The notes under the pieces were generated by a model, which was given only the letters and a program-made list of their open reading frames with translations, was not told the origin of the DNA and ran no database searches. A program made the translations under genes and the position numbers. DNA of 64,000 bases from Enterobacter genomosp. O (GTDB lineage: Bacteria > Pseudomonadota > Gammaproteobacteria > Enterobacterales > Enterobacteriaceae): contig NZ_LECZ01000025.1 of NCBI RefSeq assembly GCF_001022965.1, positions 62,001 to 126,000 on the forward strand, written 5' to 3'. Within the stretch, counting starts at the first letter, position 1. Every line of letters begins with the position of its first letter. Of this stretch, positions 26,705-37,148 are shown one piece after another.

Positions 26705-28465
26705 TTGACCATTACGAAACTTGCATGGCGTGACCTTGTTCCGGATACCGAAAGTTATCAGGAACTGTTTGCACAGCCAGATCTCGCAAAAGAAAACGAA
26801 TTCATCCTTAGCGATACGCAGCCACGTTTGCATTATGCGCTGGAGCAGGTGTTAAGCCCGTGGGCAACAGCGCCCTTCATGCTGCTCAAAGCCCCGGAAG
26901 AAGCGGAATACCTGACGCTGCTTGGGGACGCCGTGCGCCAGCTGCAGCCGGAATCGAACGCAGTCTTTGGCGGCCAATATCGTATCGCGGGACATGATGT
27001 CACTTTCGAACCATCCGCTCAGGCTGATGGCCGTTTTGCCGCTAAGGGCGAGGTGATTACCGCTAACTGGGTCGAGGCTGAACAACTCTTTGGTTGCCTG
27101 CGCCAGTTTAACGGCGAACTGTCGCTGCAGCCGGGGCTGGTACATCGCGCAAATGGCGGTGTCCTCATTATTTCATTGCGCACCCTGCTCTCGCAGCCGC
27201 TGCTGTGGATGCGTCTGAAAACCATCGTGCACCAGCAGCGCTTCGACTGGATCGGCTACGATGAGTCTCGTCCCCTGCCCGTCTCTGTGCCGTCTATGCC
27301 GCTGTCGCTGACCGTCGTGCTGACGGGCGACCGTGAATCTCTGGCTGACTTCCAGGAAATGGAGCCGGAGATGGCTGAGCAGGCGGTGTATAGCGAATAC
27401 GAAGACAACATCCAGATTGCCGATGCAGACGATATGGCGCAGTGGTGCCAGTGGGTGATGGCCGTTGCTGAACGTTTTGCATTGCCAACGCCAGCGGCTG
27501 ACGCGTGGCCAGGCTTGATTCGCGAAGCGGTGCGCTATACCGGTGACCAGGAAACGCTGCCACTCTGCCCGCTCTGGATTGGCAAACAGCTGCGTGAAGT
27601 GGGTGTTATCAGCGGTAACGGTGCTTTCAGCGGAGAACAGCTCACCCAGATGCTGGCTCAGCGAGAGTGGCGAGAAGGCTATCTTGCTGACCGTATGCAG
27701 GATGAAATTCTGCTGGAACAAATTCTCGTGGAAACCGAAGGTGAACGCGTTGGGCAGATCAACGCCCTGTCGGTGATTGAATTTCCTGGCCATCCGCGCG
27801 CGTTCGGGGAACCGTCCCGAATCAGCTGCGTTGTGCATATTGGCGATGGTGAATTCACCGATATCGAACGGAAAGCCGAGCTGGGCGGAAACATTCATGC
27901 GAAAGGCATGATGATCATGCAGGCGTTTTTGATGTCAGAGCTGCAGCTCGAGCAACAGATCCCCTTCTCTGCCTCGCTGACGTTTGAGCAGTCCTACAGC
28001 GAAGTGGATGGCGATAGCGCCTCTATGGCAGAGCTGTGCGCCTTAATCAGCGCCCTGGCGGAAGTGCCGATCAATCAGAACATCGCCATCACCGGTTCGG
28101 TCGATCAATTCGGACGCGCTCAGCCAGTAGGTGGCCTCAACGAAAAAATTGAAGGTTTCTTCTCCATCTGCCAGCAGCGCGGTTTAAACGGCAAGCAGGG
28201 TGTAATTATTCCCGCGCCCAACGCACGCCATTTAAGCCTCAGCCAGGATATTCTGGATGCCGTTGAACAGGAGCAATTCGCCATCTGGGCCATCGAAGGG
28301 ATTGAGGATGCACTACCCTTACTGACAAACCTGGTATGGGATGGCGAAGGGCAGACCACCCTGATGCAGACTATCCAGGAGCGAATTGCTCAGGCGACAC
28401 AGCAGGATGCTCGTCATCGTTATCCATGGCCGTTACGCTGGTTGGGCTGGTTCAGTTCGAACTGA
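26705..28465 (+). CDS. lonH: Lon-like protease LonH (YcbZ)
   Basis: The 586-residue protein starts with TTG at 26705 ([14 protein letters not shown]), the start also used by its E. coli counterpart; the Shine-Dalgarno is weak. The C-terminal third is an S16 Lon protease domain with the catalytic Ser in [10 protein letters not shown] and Lys in GGLNEKIEG. The N-terminal part is related to LonB-type ATPases, but the Walker A is degenerate ([12 protein letters not shown]), so ATP hydrolysis is unlikely. Physiological substrates are unclear. Its 3' end carries part of the fabA control region. Confidence 0.93.
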   Translation: MTITKLAWRDLVPDTESYQELFAQPDLAKENEFILSDTQPRLHYALEQVLSPWATAPFMLLKAPEEAEYLTLLGDAVRQLQPESNAVFGGQYRIAGHDVTFEPSAQADGRFAAKGEVITANWVEAEQLFGCLRQFNGELSLQPGLVHRANGGVLIISLRTLLSQPLLWMRLKTIVHQQRFDWIGYDESRPLPVSVPSMPLSLTVVLTGDRESLADFQEMEPEMAEQAVYSEYEDNIQIADADDMAQWCQWVMAVAERFALPTPAADAWPGLIREAVRYTGDQETLPLCPLWIGKQLREVGVISGNGAFSGEQLTQMLAQREWREGYLADRMQDEILLEQILVETEGERVGQINALSVIEFPGHPRAFGEPSRISCVVHIGDGEFTDIERKAELGGNIHAKGMMIMQAFLMSELQLEQQIPFSASLTFEQSYSEVDGDSASMAELCALISALAEVPINQNIAITGSVDQFGRAQPVGGLNEKIEGFFSICQQRGLNGKQGVIIPAPNARHLSLSQDILDAVEQEQFAIWAIEGIEDALPLLTNLVWDGEGQTTLMQTIQERIAQATQQDARHRYPWPLRWLGWFSSN

Positions 28466-28495
28466 TCGGACTTGTTCAGCGTACACGTGTTAGCT
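28460..28495 (+). promoter_or_regulatory. fabA control region: FadR-like and FabR-like sites
   Basis: AACTGATCGGACTTGTT (28460-28476) corresponds to the FadR activator site of E. coli fabA. The palindromic AGCGTACACGTGTTAGCT (28478-28495) fits the FabR repressor site. They partly overlap the lonH stop region and lie 39-74 bases before the fabA start. Assignment is by recall of the E. coli promoter. Confidence 0.72.
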
Positions 28496-28533
28496 ATCCT
28501 GCGTCCTTCACTAAAATAAGGCTTATTGAGAAC

Positions 28534-29052
28534 ATGGTAGATAAACGCGAATCCTATACAAAAGAAGATCTTCTTGCCTCTGGTCGCGGTGAACTGTTTG
28601 GCGCTAATGGCCCGCAGTTACCGGCCCCGAACATGCTGATGATGGACCGTGTCGTGAAAATGACCGAAACCGGCGGCAACTTCGATAAGGGTTACGTAGA
28701 AGCAGAACTCGATATTAACCCGGACCTGTGGTTCTTCGGTTGCCACTTTATTGGCGATCCGGTAATGCCTGGCTGTCTGGGCCTCGATGCAATGTGGCAG
28801 CTGGTTGGCTTCTATCTGGGCTGGCTGGGTGGTGAAGGTAAAGGTCGTGCGCTGGGCGTGGGCGAAGTGAAATTCACCGGCCAGGTTCTGCCTACAGCGA
28901 AGAAAGTGACCTATCGTATTCACTTCAAGCGCATCGTTAACCGCCGTCTGATTATGGGCTTGGCGGATGGCGAAGTGCTGGTAGATGGTCGTCTGATCTA
29001 TAGCGCGAGCGACCTGAAAGTGGGTCTGTTCCAGGACACCTCCGCGTTCTGA
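28534..29052 (+). CDS. fabA: 3-hydroxydecanoyl-ACP dehydratase/isomerase
   Basis: The ATG at 28534 ([20 protein letters not shown]) gives 172 residues, as in E. coli. FabA dehydrates 3-hydroxydecanoyl-ACP and isomerises trans-2- to cis-3-decenoyl-ACP, the branch point for unsaturated fatty acids. Catalytic His71 lies in [14 protein letters not shown] and Asp85 in LGLDAMWQ. It is a cytosolic homodimer with a hot-dog fold. Regulation by FadR (activation) and FabR (repression) is supported by upstream sites. Confidence 0.98.
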   Translation: MVDKRESYTKEDLLASGRGELFGANGPQLPAPNMLMMDRVVKMTETGGNFDKGYVEAELDINPDLWFFGCHFIGDPVMPGCLGLDAMWQLVGFYLGWLGGEGKGRALGVGEVKFTGQVLPTAKKVTYRIHFKRIVNRRLIMGLADGEVLVDGRLIYSASDLKVGLFQDTSAF

Positions 29053-29080
29053 TATTGCTTTTCGAGACCCCAGAAAGGCG

Positions 29081-29112
29081 AAACCTCCGCATTGCGGAGG
29101 TTTCTTTTTTTA
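29081..29112 (+). terminator. fabA terminator
   Basis: A perfect 10-bp stem AAACCTCCGC/GCGGAGGTTT with ATT loop is followed by CTTTTTTT. The convergent rmf stop is 12 bases further on. Confidence 0.92.
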
Positions 29113-29123
29113 AAGAGACGTTA

Positions 29124-29291
29124 TCAGGCTATGAGTGCCCTGTCGCCGATGGCTTCTCGCCAGCCTCCAAGCCATTGTGACCTTTGATTTATCGTCTGAT
29201 AAGGACACATTTCTTTAGAACGTCCAGCGATGCCGGCCTGATAACCACGTTGATGAGCCCGTTCCAGGCGATCTCGTTTCTGTCTCTTCAT
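29124..29291 (-). CDS. rmf: ribosome modulation factor
   Basis: The minus strand encodes 55 residues: MKRQKRDRLERAHQRGYQAG, then a middle with KEMCPYQTINQRSQWLGGWREA, ending GDRALIA. This is the E. coli RMF length and sequence with few changes at the C-terminus. RMF converts 70S ribosomes to inactive 100S dimers in stationary phase by blocking the anti-Shine-Dalgarno region of 16S rRNA. It lies between fabA and pqiC, as in E. coli. Transcription there is ppGpp- and growth-rate-controlled; the 255-base upstream stretch (29292-29546) holds its promoter and the pqi terminator. Confidence 0.97.
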   Translation of the reverse strand: MKRQKRDRLERAHQRGYQAGIAGRSKEMCPYQTINQRSQWLGGWREAIGDRALIA

Positions 29292-29494
29292 GCCTCGTTT
29301 CCCTCATTCTTTTGTCTGGTGGAAAGAAAACAGTGTCTGCACTAAATGCACAGGCACAGATAACGAATACCCCGAATTAGTCGCAGCGTCAATGTTCAAA
29401 ATTCATACGGGTGTCATATTTGTGAGCTAGCTGGAAGATCATTTGTACAAAAATTGTGATGCGGCACAAGTAACGAACTGAAGTGAAAACGAAA

Positions 29495-29531
29495 AAAAAC
29501 CGCAATCAGCGACAGACCAATTGCGGTTTTT
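29495..29531 (-). terminator. terminator of the rlmL-uup-pqiABC unit
   Basis: AAACCGCAAT (29497-29506) and ATTGCGGTTT (29520-29529) form a 10-bp stem. On the minus strand it is followed by TTTTCGTTTTC. Confidence 0.82.
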
Positions 29532-29546
29532 GATGATGAATTTTAC

Positions 29547-30113
29547 TTATGGCAGCCGGGAAATTTCCCTTGCGATACTGGCCGACTCCTGTGCCCAACC
29601 CTGAGCCAGCACTTTCACCATTTCGTCATAGCCATCTTTCTGCTGTTTGAGCTCCAGATGGAAAGGACGCTTAATCAGCTGTCCCTGATGATTCAGCAAC
29701 CACTCCCCGCTGATCACCACCGCACCGTCATAGCGACCATGGAAGCCCGTTACCGTGACGTTCAGCGTATCCTGATCGTTGCCCAGCGGCTGCGAAGCGA
29801 CAACCCAACCCGGAAGCTGGCTGCCGAGATTGGCCACCAGCGTGTTGCGCAGCTGCTGATCCAGCGGGCTGGCCCACAGATTGTTCGTCGCAATCACGTA
29901 TTTAACGTCGCTGGTCTGATAGACCACACCGTTTCCGGCCAGATAATCCGGCACGGCAACCTGTTCAACCCACAGCTGACGGTTTCCCTGGCTGGCCGTG
30001 CTTTGTCCCCCGCTCTGGGTAGCCACGGGCAGCTGATAGTAGCTTTTGTTATCTACACCTGAACTGCACGCCGTTAACAGCAGAGCGCCAGCCATCAATA
30101 GCCATTTATTCAT
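29547..30113 (-). CDS. pqiC: outer-membrane lipoprotein PqiC
   Basis: The 188-residue protein has a type II signal with lipobox LLTAC (lipidated Cys16) and an ABC-type transport auxiliary (DUF330) domain. PqiC forms the outer-membrane end of the PqiABC intermembrane lipid-transport complex and docks on the PqiB needle. Its start overlaps the pqiB stop by 4 nt. It was formerly YmbA. It is the last gene before the terminator. Confidence 0.95.
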   Translation of the reverse strand: MNKWLLMAGALLLTACSSGVDNKSYYQLPVATQSGGQSTASQGNRQLWVEQVAVPDYLAGNGVVYQTSDVKYVIATNNLWASPLDQQLRNTLVANLGSQLPGWVVASQPLGNDQDTLNVTVTGFHGRYDGAVVISGEWLLNHQGQLIKRPFHLELKQQKDGYDEMVKVLAQGWAQESASIAREISRLP

Positions 30114-31750
30114 TCTTTTGCCCTCTTCGGCTCAGGATCCTTTTTATCTTTCGCTTCAAACACCAGCGCGTTGCTCTTCTCGTTGAGCGTTTTAAGAACT
30201 GGCTGCAGTTCACGCAAGACCTGATCGAGACGCTGCATATCCGCCACCATCTTGTTGTATGCCGCTGAGCCTGGCTGGAAGCCCTGCATGCTGCGGTTCA
30301 GTTCACGCAGCGTTTTCTGCATGTCCTGCGGAAGCTGCTGCATACTCTGGCTTGCCGTGATCTTGTTGATGTTATCCAGCGTGGTTTGCAGACGGCGCAT
30401 CGTTGCCTGGCTCTCGCTCAGCGAGTTCGTCGCCGCTTCAATCATCGGATTCAGTGGCAGATTGTTAATCTTATCCAGTGTTTCCATCAGACGCTGCTGG
30501 ATCTGGGCCAGACCACTACTCACCGTTGGGATGATTTTGTAACCACCAAATTCACGGATACCGGTAATCGGCGGCGCTTTTGGATAGAAGTCCATATCCA
30601 CATACAGCGCACCGGTCACCAGGTTGCCGGTTTTCAGCGAACCGCGCAGACCGCGTTCCATCAGTTGGGAGATATGGGTGGCAATATCCTGATTTTCGCC
30701 AATCTGGTTGATCAAACGCTCTGGTTCAATACGAATCAGCACCGGAATGCGGTAATCATCATCCAGCACCTGCTGAAGCCCCGGAACGAAGAATGGAACT
30801 TGTCCAACCGTACCGAGACGAATGCCGCGGAACTCAACGGGCGCCCCCGGCTGCAGGCCGCGAACGGAGTCTTTAAAGAACATCAGGAAATCAACGTGAT
30901 CGGTATAGAGCGCATCCTGAATACTTCGCTGATCGTCAAACAGGCGGAAAGCGGTGTTCTCAGCAACCGGCTGCCCCAGATCCAGTCCTTCCGGCACGTC
31001 AAAGCTGACGCCGCCGCCAAACAGCGTGGTCAGCGAGCCCATTTCAACGCGCATGCCTGCCGAGGTCAGATCCACCGCAATACCGCTATCTTTCCAGAAA
31101 CGGACGTTGCTGGTGACCAGGCGATCGTTCGGCGCATTAATGAAGAGCTGATAGCTGATCGCACGTTTCTGCGGATCGAACGTGCTTTTCTCAACCGACC
31201 CGACGCGGTAGCCGCGGAACAGAACCGGATCCCCCGCCGTGAGCTGACCTGCTTTTTTGCTGTCGAGAATGACGCGGATACCCTTAGCATCAGGCGGTGC
31301 GAGCGGCGGTGAATCCAGAAGCTGGTATTTGGCTGGCTGGTTACCCTTAGCGCCAGGCTGCAGCTCAATGTAGGCCCCTGAGAGCAGCGTGCCTAAGCCG
31401 CTGATCCCTTCACGCCCCACCTGCGGTTTAACGACCCAGAAAACCGAGTCGCCATGCAGCAGTTTTTCCATGCCGGCATTAAGGCGCGCCTTAATCTCCA
31501 CATGGGTTAAATCGTCGGTCAGGGTTGCGCTTTCGACCACGCCCACATCCACGCTACGGCTTTTGATGGTCGTTTTACCGCCCTCAATCCCCTCGGCATT
31601 GGTGGTAATAAGCGTGACTTCCGGTCCCTGATGGCTGTAGTGATAAAACAGGATCCATGCACCAATCAGCGCCGTCACGATGGGGAAAATCCACACCGGT
31701 GACCAGTTTTTGACCTTCTGCACTTTCGCCTCTCCACTCTTATTTTCCAT
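30110..31750 (-). CDS. pqiB: MCE-family intermembrane transport protein PqiB
   Basis: I chose the ATG at 31750 (MENKSGEAKVQKVKNWSPVW), giving 546 residues as in E. coli; an in-frame start 6 codons upstream would lie in the pqiA end. One N-terminal membrane span (about 19-38) is followed by three MCE domains and a long C-terminal helical segment. PqiB hexamers stack into a periplasm-spanning tube for lipid movement between inner and outer membrane. The operon is induced by paraquat through SoxRS in E. coli; a soxbox was not located here. Confidence 0.95.
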   Translation of the reverse strand: MENKSGEAKVQKVKNWSPVWIFPIVTALIGAWILFYHYSHQGPEVTLITTNAEGIEGGKTTIKSRSVDVGVVESATLTDDLTHVEIKARLNAGMEKLLHGDSVFWVVKPQVGREGISGLGTLLSGAYIELQPGAKGNQPAKYQLLDSPPLAPPDAKGIRVILDSKKAGQLTAGDPVLFRGYRVGSVEKSTFDPQKRAISYQLFINAPNDRLVTSNVRFWKDSGIAVDLTSAGMRVEMGSLTTLFGGGVSFDVPEGLDLGQPVAENTAFRLFDDQRSIQDALYTDHVDFLMFFKDSVRGLQPGAPVEFRGIRLGTVGQVPFFVPGLQQVLDDDYRIPVLIRIEPERLINQIGENQDIATHISQLMERGLRGSLKTGNLVTGALYVDMDFYPKAPPITGIREFGGYKIIPTVSSGLAQIQQRLMETLDKINNLPLNPMIEAATNSLSESQATMRRLQTTLDNINKITASQSMQQLPQDMQKTLRELNRSMQGFQPGSAAYNKMVADMQRLDQVLRELQPVLKTLNEKSNALVFEAKDKKDPEPKRAKE

Positions 31751-31754
31751 GCTC

Positions 31755-33008
31755 TTACTCTTCCTCATGGCTTGATTCAGGCTCTCGATCCCACGATAAA
31801 CGAGGGTCGAAGGTCATGGCCGCAAACATGGTCATAATCACGACCAGCGCAAACATTAAAGCCCCCATCGCGGGATAAATACTCATTAAACCGCCCATCC
31901 GCACCAATGCAGAGAGAACGGCAATAACAAACACGTCAATCATTGACCAGCGTCCGACAAACTCGACAACTTCATAAATCAGGTGCATGCGTTCGCTGTC
32001 GCGTTTTCCGTGGCCTTTCGCATCCCAACAGAGCCAGGCGATCGCGATCATTTTTAAGGTTGGCACCATAATACTGGCGATAAAAATCACGCCGGCGACC
32101 GGATAGGATCCCTCGCCCCACAGCAATATCACCCCGGCCAGGATCGTCGAGGGCATTTTGTCGCCGAGCAGATCGGTAATCATGATCGGCAAAATATTGG
32201 CCGGCAAATACAGCATGATGGACGTCACCAGCAGCGCCATCGTCCACTGCAGACTATTTTTACGGCGCACGTGACCTTTGGTTTCGCAGCGCGGACAAAC
32301 GTCGAGATCGGCAGGCAGCACGGCGGTACAGCACGGGCAGGAACGCAGTCCCTGACGAATACCCGGTACGCCGACTTTCACCGTTTGCGAAAGCGTGGGA
32401 GCCGGGGCGATATCGTCCCACAACCAGCGCCGGTCCACGCACTGGAATGCACGCAGCTGGAGGACACAGTACAAACACCAGGGAATAAAGCTACTGCCGA
32501 TCCCCACGTCACCGTACGCCATCAGCTTCACGAAGCTGACCAGAATACCCGCCAGGAAGATCTCGGCCATCCCCCAGCTTTTAAGCTGAAAAAGGATACG
32601 CGCGAGTTTGATTTTCAGTGACGACGGCATCCTGACGCGGTTTACCAGCATCAGGATAACGACCAGGCAAAAAGCCGGGACTATCTGGACAAAGAGCAGA
32701 AAAAAGGTGCCGAGGCTGGCGTAATCTTCAGAGAACATCACGCCCGGGATTTCGAGCAAATCGACCTGGCTGGTCATTCCGCCCACCTTCATATAGATGA
32801 ACGGGAAGAGATTGGAGAGCAGCAGCATGAATAATGCTGCCAGAGCGTAAGCAGTGGGACGCTGCCGCGGCGCGTCCCACTCGGTTGTCAACGTTGCGCC
32901 GCAACGTGGGCACAGGGCTTTATGTCCGTGACCAAGCTCTGGCAACGCCACGAGCATATCGCATTGCGAGCATAATATATGCCTGTCGGCATGGTGCTGG
33001 TCACACAT
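31755..33008 (-). CDS. pqiA: inner membrane protein PqiA
   Basis: The 417-residue protein has two similar halves, each with a zinc-ribbon-like set of cysteine pairs (LCSQCDML and LCPRCGAT near the N-terminus; CPCC and CPRCETKG near residue 230) and about four membrane spans. It is the inner-membrane partner of PqiB in the Pqi lipid-transport system. It is 13 nt downstream of uup and 4 nt upstream of pqiB, so co-transcription is near certain. Confidence 0.95.
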   Translation of the reverse strand: MCDQHHADRHILCSQCDMLVALPELGHGHKALCPRCGATLTTEWDAPRQRPTAYALAALFMLLLSNLFPFIYMKVGGMTSQVDLLEIPGVMFSEDYASLGTFFLLFVQIVPAFCLVVILMLVNRVRMPSSLKIKLARILFQLKSWGMAEIFLAGILVSFVKLMAYGDVGIGSSFIPWCLYCVLQLRAFQCVDRRWLWDDIAPAPTLSQTVKVGVPGIRQGLRSCPCCTAVLPADLDVCPRCETKGHVRRKNSLQWTMALLVTSIMLYLPANILPIMITDLLGDKMPSTILAGVILLWGEGSYPVAGVIFIASIMVPTLKMIAIAWLCWDAKGHGKRDSERMHLIYEVVEFVGRWSMIDVFVIAVLSALVRMGGLMSIYPAMGALMFALVVIMTMFAAMTFDPRLSWDREPESSHEEE

Positions 33009-33021
33009 ATTTTATCCCTGC

Positions 33022-34929
33022 TTATGCGCCGTTTTTCAGAGACTCAAGGTACTCCCAGCGCTCAAAGGCTTCTTCCAGGGCTTTTTCAGCCGCGGACATA
33101 TCAGCCAGTACTTTTTGAGTATAGTCATGCGATTGGGTAAAGAATGACGCATCGGCAACCTGTTTTTGCAGATCCTCAAGCGCCGCCTCCAGCTCTTCAA
33201 GACGCTGCGGTAGCCCCTCCAGTTCGCGCTGCAGGTTATAGCTTAGTTTAGCCGATGTTTTCTTGACAGTTTCTGCTTTTGCTACAGCAGGTTCGGAACT
33301 TGTTTTGGACTTTGACTGTTTCTGCGCCAGAGACTGCGACTGCTGCCCTTTTGCATCGTGATAACCGCCCACGTATTGTCCAATTCTGCCCTCACCTTCG
33401 AAGATCCAGCACTCGGTCACGGTGTTATCAACGAACTGACGATCGTGGCTGACCAACATCACGGTCCCCTGATAACCGTCAATCAGCTCTTCCAGCAGTT
33501 CCAGCGTTTCGACATCCAGGTCGTTCGTTGGTTCATCGAGGATCAGCAGATTGCTTGGCTTCAGGAACAGACGCGCCAGAAGAAGACGATTTCGCTCACC
33601 GCCTGACAGCGCGCGAACCGGCGTCATTGCGCGCTTCGGATGGAACAGGAAATCCTGCAGGTAGCCCAGCACATGGCGAGGCTTACCGTTTACCATGACC
33701 TCCTGCTTACCTTCGGCGAGGTTATCCATCACCGTTCTGTCCGGATCCAGCTCCGCGCGGTGCTGATCGAAGTAGGCCACTTCGAGTTTTGTGCCGCAGT
33801 GAATGCGCCCGCTGTCGGCCTGAAGCTGGCCGAGCATCAGTTTCAACAGCGTGGTTTTACCGCAGCCGTTCGGGCCAATCAGGGCGATTTTGTCTCCGCG
33901 CTGAACCTGTGCCGAGAAGTCTTTCACCAGCACTTTACCGTCAACCTGATAGTTAACGTTTTCCATTTCAAAGACAATCTTGCCGGAACGGGAGGCTTCT
34001 TCCACCTGCATTTTGGCGCTGCCCATCACTTCGCGGCGTTCGCTACGCTCGCGGCGCATTGCCTTCAGGGCACGCACGCGTCCTTCATTACGGGTGCGGC
34101 GGGCTTTGATGCCCTGGCGGATCCAGACCTCTTCCTGCGCCAGCTTGCGGTCGAATTCCGCATTCTGCAACTCTTCCACGCGCAGGTTTTCTTCTTTCTC
34201 CAGCAGATACGTATCGTAATCGCCAGGATAGGTGACCAGCTTACCGCGGTCGAGATCGACAATGCGCGTCGCCATATTGCGAATAAACGAACGGTCGTGA
34301 GAGATAAAGATGATGGTGCCGCTGAAGGTTTTCAGGAACCCTTCCAGCCAGTCAATCGCTTCGATATCCAGGTGGTTCGTCGGTTCGTCCAGCAGCAGCA
34401 CTTTCGGCCCGCTGACCAGCGCGCGGCCCAGGGCCGCTTTACGCAGCCAGCCGCCGGAGAGCGCGGACAGTTCCATATCCGGTTCCAGACCGAGCTGCGC
34501 CAGCACTTCATTAATGCGGTTTTCAAGCTGCCACAGACCGTGGTGATCGAGCATCTCCTGCACTTTCGCCAGTTCGTTGAGGTTCTTGTCGCTCGGGTCG
34601 GTCATCACCAGATGCGAAATCTCGTGATAGCGCTTCAGGTATTCGGCCTGCTCAGAGATACCTTCAGCCACGAAATCGTACACGCTGCCGGTCACGTGAC
34701 GCGGAGGATCCTGCTGCAAACGGGAGACAATCAGATCCTGCTCGTAAACAATACGCCCGTCATCCAGGCCCTGTTCGCGGTTAAGGATCTTCATCAGCGT
34801 CGATTTGCCTGCGCCATTACGGCCTACCAGACAAACACGCTCGTTATCTTCGATATGCAGCTCTGCATTATCGAGAAGCGGTGAGTCGCTGAAAGAGAGC
34901 CACGCGCCGTGCATACTAATTAAAGACAT
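33022..34929 (-). CDS. uup: ABC-F ATPase Uup
   Basis: The 635-residue soluble protein has two ABC ATPase domains. The first has Walker A GRNGAGKST and LSGGWLRKA with LLLDEPTNHLD; the second has GPNGCGKTT and LSGGERNR with LILDEPTNDLD. A linker and C-terminal coiled coil (about 545-635), characteristic of Uup, complete it. ABC-F proteins act on ribosomes; E. coli uup mutants have raised precise excision of transposons and the C-terminal domain binds DNA. It is 12 nt from rlmL and likely in one unit with rlmL and pqiABC. Confidence 0.96.
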   Translation of the reverse strand: MSLISMHGAWLSFSDSPLLDNAELHIEDNERVCLVGRNGAGKSTLMKILNREQGLDDGRIVYEQDLIVSRLQQDPPRHVTGSVYDFVAEGISEQAEYLKRYHEISHLVMTDPSDKNLNELAKVQEMLDHHGLWQLENRINEVLAQLGLEPDMELSALSGGWLRKAALGRALVSGPKVLLLDEPTNHLDIEAIDWLEGFLKTFSGTIIFISHDRSFIRNMATRIVDLDRGKLVTYPGDYDTYLLEKEENLRVEELQNAEFDRKLAQEEVWIRQGIKARRTRNEGRVRALKAMRRERSERREVMGSAKMQVEEASRSGKIVFEMENVNYQVDGKVLVKDFSAQVQRGDKIALIGPNGCGKTTLLKLMLGQLQADSGRIHCGTKLEVAYFDQHRAELDPDRTVMDNLAEGKQEVMVNGKPRHVLGYLQDFLFHPKRAMTPVRALSGGERNRLLLARLFLKPSNLLILDEPTNDLDVETLELLEELIDGYQGTVMLVSHDRQFVDNTVTECWIFEGEGRIGQYVGGYHDAKGQQSQSLAQKQSKSKTSSEPAVAKAETVKKTSAKLSYNLQRELEGLPQRLEELEAALEDLQKQVADASFFTQSHDYTQKVLADMSAAEKALEEAFERWEYLESLKNGA

Positions 34930-34941
34930 TTATTTTTCCTT

Positions 34942-37050
34942 TCAGACCGCGGTAATCAACCAGCAGTTATGAATTTGACGGTTACGAGCAAAGTCCTGAG
35001 ACAGCGTTTTTTGGCTGATTTCTTGTGCTTTCAGTCCCAGGGCGGCTAAGCCGTCATGATCCATACGGAAACCGCGTTTGTTGTTCGAGAACATAATGGT
35101 GCCGCCCTTACGCAACAGGCGCTTCAGGTCGGTCATCAGGCGCAGGTGATCGCGCTGTACATCAAAGCTGTCTTCCATACGCTTGGAGTTGGAGAAGGTC
35201 GGCGGATCGATAAAGATCAGGTCGAACTGCTCGTCGGTATCACGCAGCCAGCCCAGCACGTCGGCCTGCATCAGACGATGCTGACGCCCGGTTAAGCCGT
35301 TAAGGCGCAGGTTACGCTCCGCCCACTCCAGATAGGTGCGGGACATATCCACCGTGGTGGTGCTCCGCGCGCCGCCCAGACCCGCATGCACGCTGGCGCT
35401 GCCGGTATAGGAGAACAGGTTGAGGAAATCTTTGCCCTTGCTCATCTGGCCGAGCATGCGACGGGCGATACGGTGGTCGAGGAACAGGCCGGTATCAAGA
35501 TAGTCGGTCAGGTTAACCCACAGGCGGGCGTTGTATTCGCCCACTTCAATGAAGTCACCCTTCTCGCCCATCTTCTGATACTGGTTTTTCCCTTTCTGAC
35601 GCTCGCGGGTTTTCAGTACCAGTTTGTTTGGCGCGATACCCAGCACGGCGATGGTCGCCGCAATGACGTCCAGCATGCGCTGACGCGCTTTTTGTGCGTC
35701 AATAGTTTTCGGCGGGGCATATTCCTGAATCACCACCCAGTCCGCATAGCGGTCAACCGCCACGTTGTATTCCGGCAGGTCAGCATCGTACAGGCGATAG
35801 CATTCGATCCCTTCCTGCTTCGCCCATTTTTCATATTTCTTGAGATTCTTGCGCAGACGGTTGGCGTAATCTTCCGCCACGCCCGATGGCTTACTGTCCG
35901 CCGCTTTCTCCGCCAGATGGTAGTTTTTCTGCACGCAGTCCAGCGGGCCGTTTTTCGCCTTAAACTGGCGATCGGCACGCAGCTGCAGGCAGCTCAACAG
36001 TTCCGGTGAGGCACTGAACAGGGAAAGATTCCACCCGCCGAAATAGTCTTTCATGTTGCGGCCCAGCAGGCTGTGCAGGGCAATCAGCGCCGGTTCGCTG
36101 TCAAGACGTTCGCCGTATGGCGGGTTGCTGATAACGGTACCGTACGGGCCTTTTGGCAGCGGGTTGGTCAGGTTCGCCACGTCTTTTACTTCGAGGGTGA
36201 CCAGCTCGCCGATACCGGCGCGACGGGCATTGCTGCGCGCGCGTTCAATGACGCGAGGGTCGCTATCTGAACCGTAGAAGTGGGAGGTGTACTCCGCCAG
36301 ACCTTTACGCGCGCGGGTCTGCGCGTCGTCTTTGACCTCTTTCCAGAGCGCTTCATCGTGCTGCGCCCAGCCTTTGAAGCCCCAGTGCCCGCGGTGCAGG
36401 CCCGGCGCGCGGTCGGTGGCCAGCATGGCCGCTTCAATCAGCAAGGTACCGGAACCACACATCGGGTCGAGCAGCGGCGTGCCCGGCTGCCAGCCGGAGC
36501 GCATCACAATGGCGGCGGCCAGTGTTTCTTTGATTGGCGCCATACCGGTGCGATCGCGGTAGCCGCGCAGGTGCAGGCCCGCTCCGCTCAGATCGAGGGA
36601 AATACTCGCGGTATCGCCGTTGAGCCAGACGTTGATACGCAGATCGGGATTTTCACGATCGACGTTAGGGCGTTCCTTATTTTTACGGGTAAAGCAGTCC
36701 ACAATGGCGTCTTTGACGCGCAGGGCGCCGTACTGACTGTTGCGGATCTCGTCGTTCACGCCGTTGAAATGCACCGCAAAGGTGGCATTCGGGGTGAAGA
36801 TCTCTGTCCAGTCGATCATCTGTACGCCGGTATACAGGTCAAGGTCGCTATAGACCTTGCACTCCTTCATCGGCAGCATGATGCGCGACGCCAGACGGCT
36901 CCACATCAGGCTCTGGTAAATAAGCCGCGTGTCGCCCTCAAAATGGACACCACCCTGAACTACCTGGCACTCTTGCGCGCCCAGGGCTTCCAGTTCAGTT
37001 TTTAACAGCTCTTCCAGCCCACGGGCCGTACTGGCAAACAGAGAATTCAT
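34942..37050 (-). CDS. rlmL: bifunctional 23S rRNA methyltransferase RlmKL
   Basis: The 702-residue fusion matches E. coli RlmL (YcbY). Residues ~43-155 are a THUMP domain, followed by the RlmL methyltransferase (m2G2445, with [14 protein letters not shown] and [11 protein letters not shown]). The C-terminal half is RlmK (m7G2069, with [16 protein letters not shown] and [14 protein letters not shown]). Both sites lie in or near the peptidyl-transferase region of 23S rRNA. It starts [16 protein letters not shown] and is divergent from ycbX. Confidence 0.97.
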   Translation of the reverse strand: MNSLFASTARGLEELLKTELEALGAQECQVVQGGVHFEGDTRLIYQSLMWSRLASRIMLPMKECKVYSDLDLYTGVQMIDWTEIFTPNATFAVHFNGVNDEIRNSQYGALRVKDAIVDCFTRKNKERPNVDRENPDLRINVWLNGDTASISLDLSGAGLHLRGYRDRTGMAPIKETLAAAIVMRSGWQPGTPLLDPMCGSGTLLIEAAMLATDRAPGLHRGHWGFKGWAQHDEALWKEVKDDAQTRARKGLAEYTSHFYGSDSDPRVIERARSNARRAGIGELVTLEVKDVANLTNPLPKGPYGTVISNPPYGERLDSEPALIALHSLLGRNMKDYFGGWNLSLFSASPELLSCLQLRADRQFKAKNGPLDCVQKNYHLAEKAADSKPSGVAEDYANRLRKNLKKYEKWAKQEGIECYRLYDADLPEYNVAVDRYADWVVIQEYAPPKTIDAQKARQRMLDVIAATIAVLGIAPNKLVLKTRERQKGKNQYQKMGEKGDFIEVGEYNARLWVNLTDYLDTGLFLDHRIARRMLGQMSKGKDFLNLFSYTGSASVHAGLGGARSTTTVDMSRTYLEWAERNLRLNGLTGRQHRLMQADVLGWLRDTDEQFDLIFIDPPTFSNSKRMEDSFDVQRDHLRLMTDLKRLLRKGGTIMFSNNKRGFRMDHDGLAALGLKAQEISQKTLSQDFARNRQIHNCWLITAV

Positions 37051-37148
37051 ATCGTCACTTTTACTCTTAGAAAATTGTCGCGCATTATAGCTAATATGGC
37101 GTGTATGTCATAAAGTTGAAGGCTTATTTTCATTCGAGGGACTGTGCA

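Noticed and set aside
30386-31312. A 308-codon frame opposite pqiB
   Set aside because: Antisense to a conserved MCE protein and without recognisable features.
33640-34884. A 414-codon frame opposite uup
   Set aside because: It is antisense to a fully conserved ABC-F gene, has no domain I recognise and follows the complementary codon pattern of uup.
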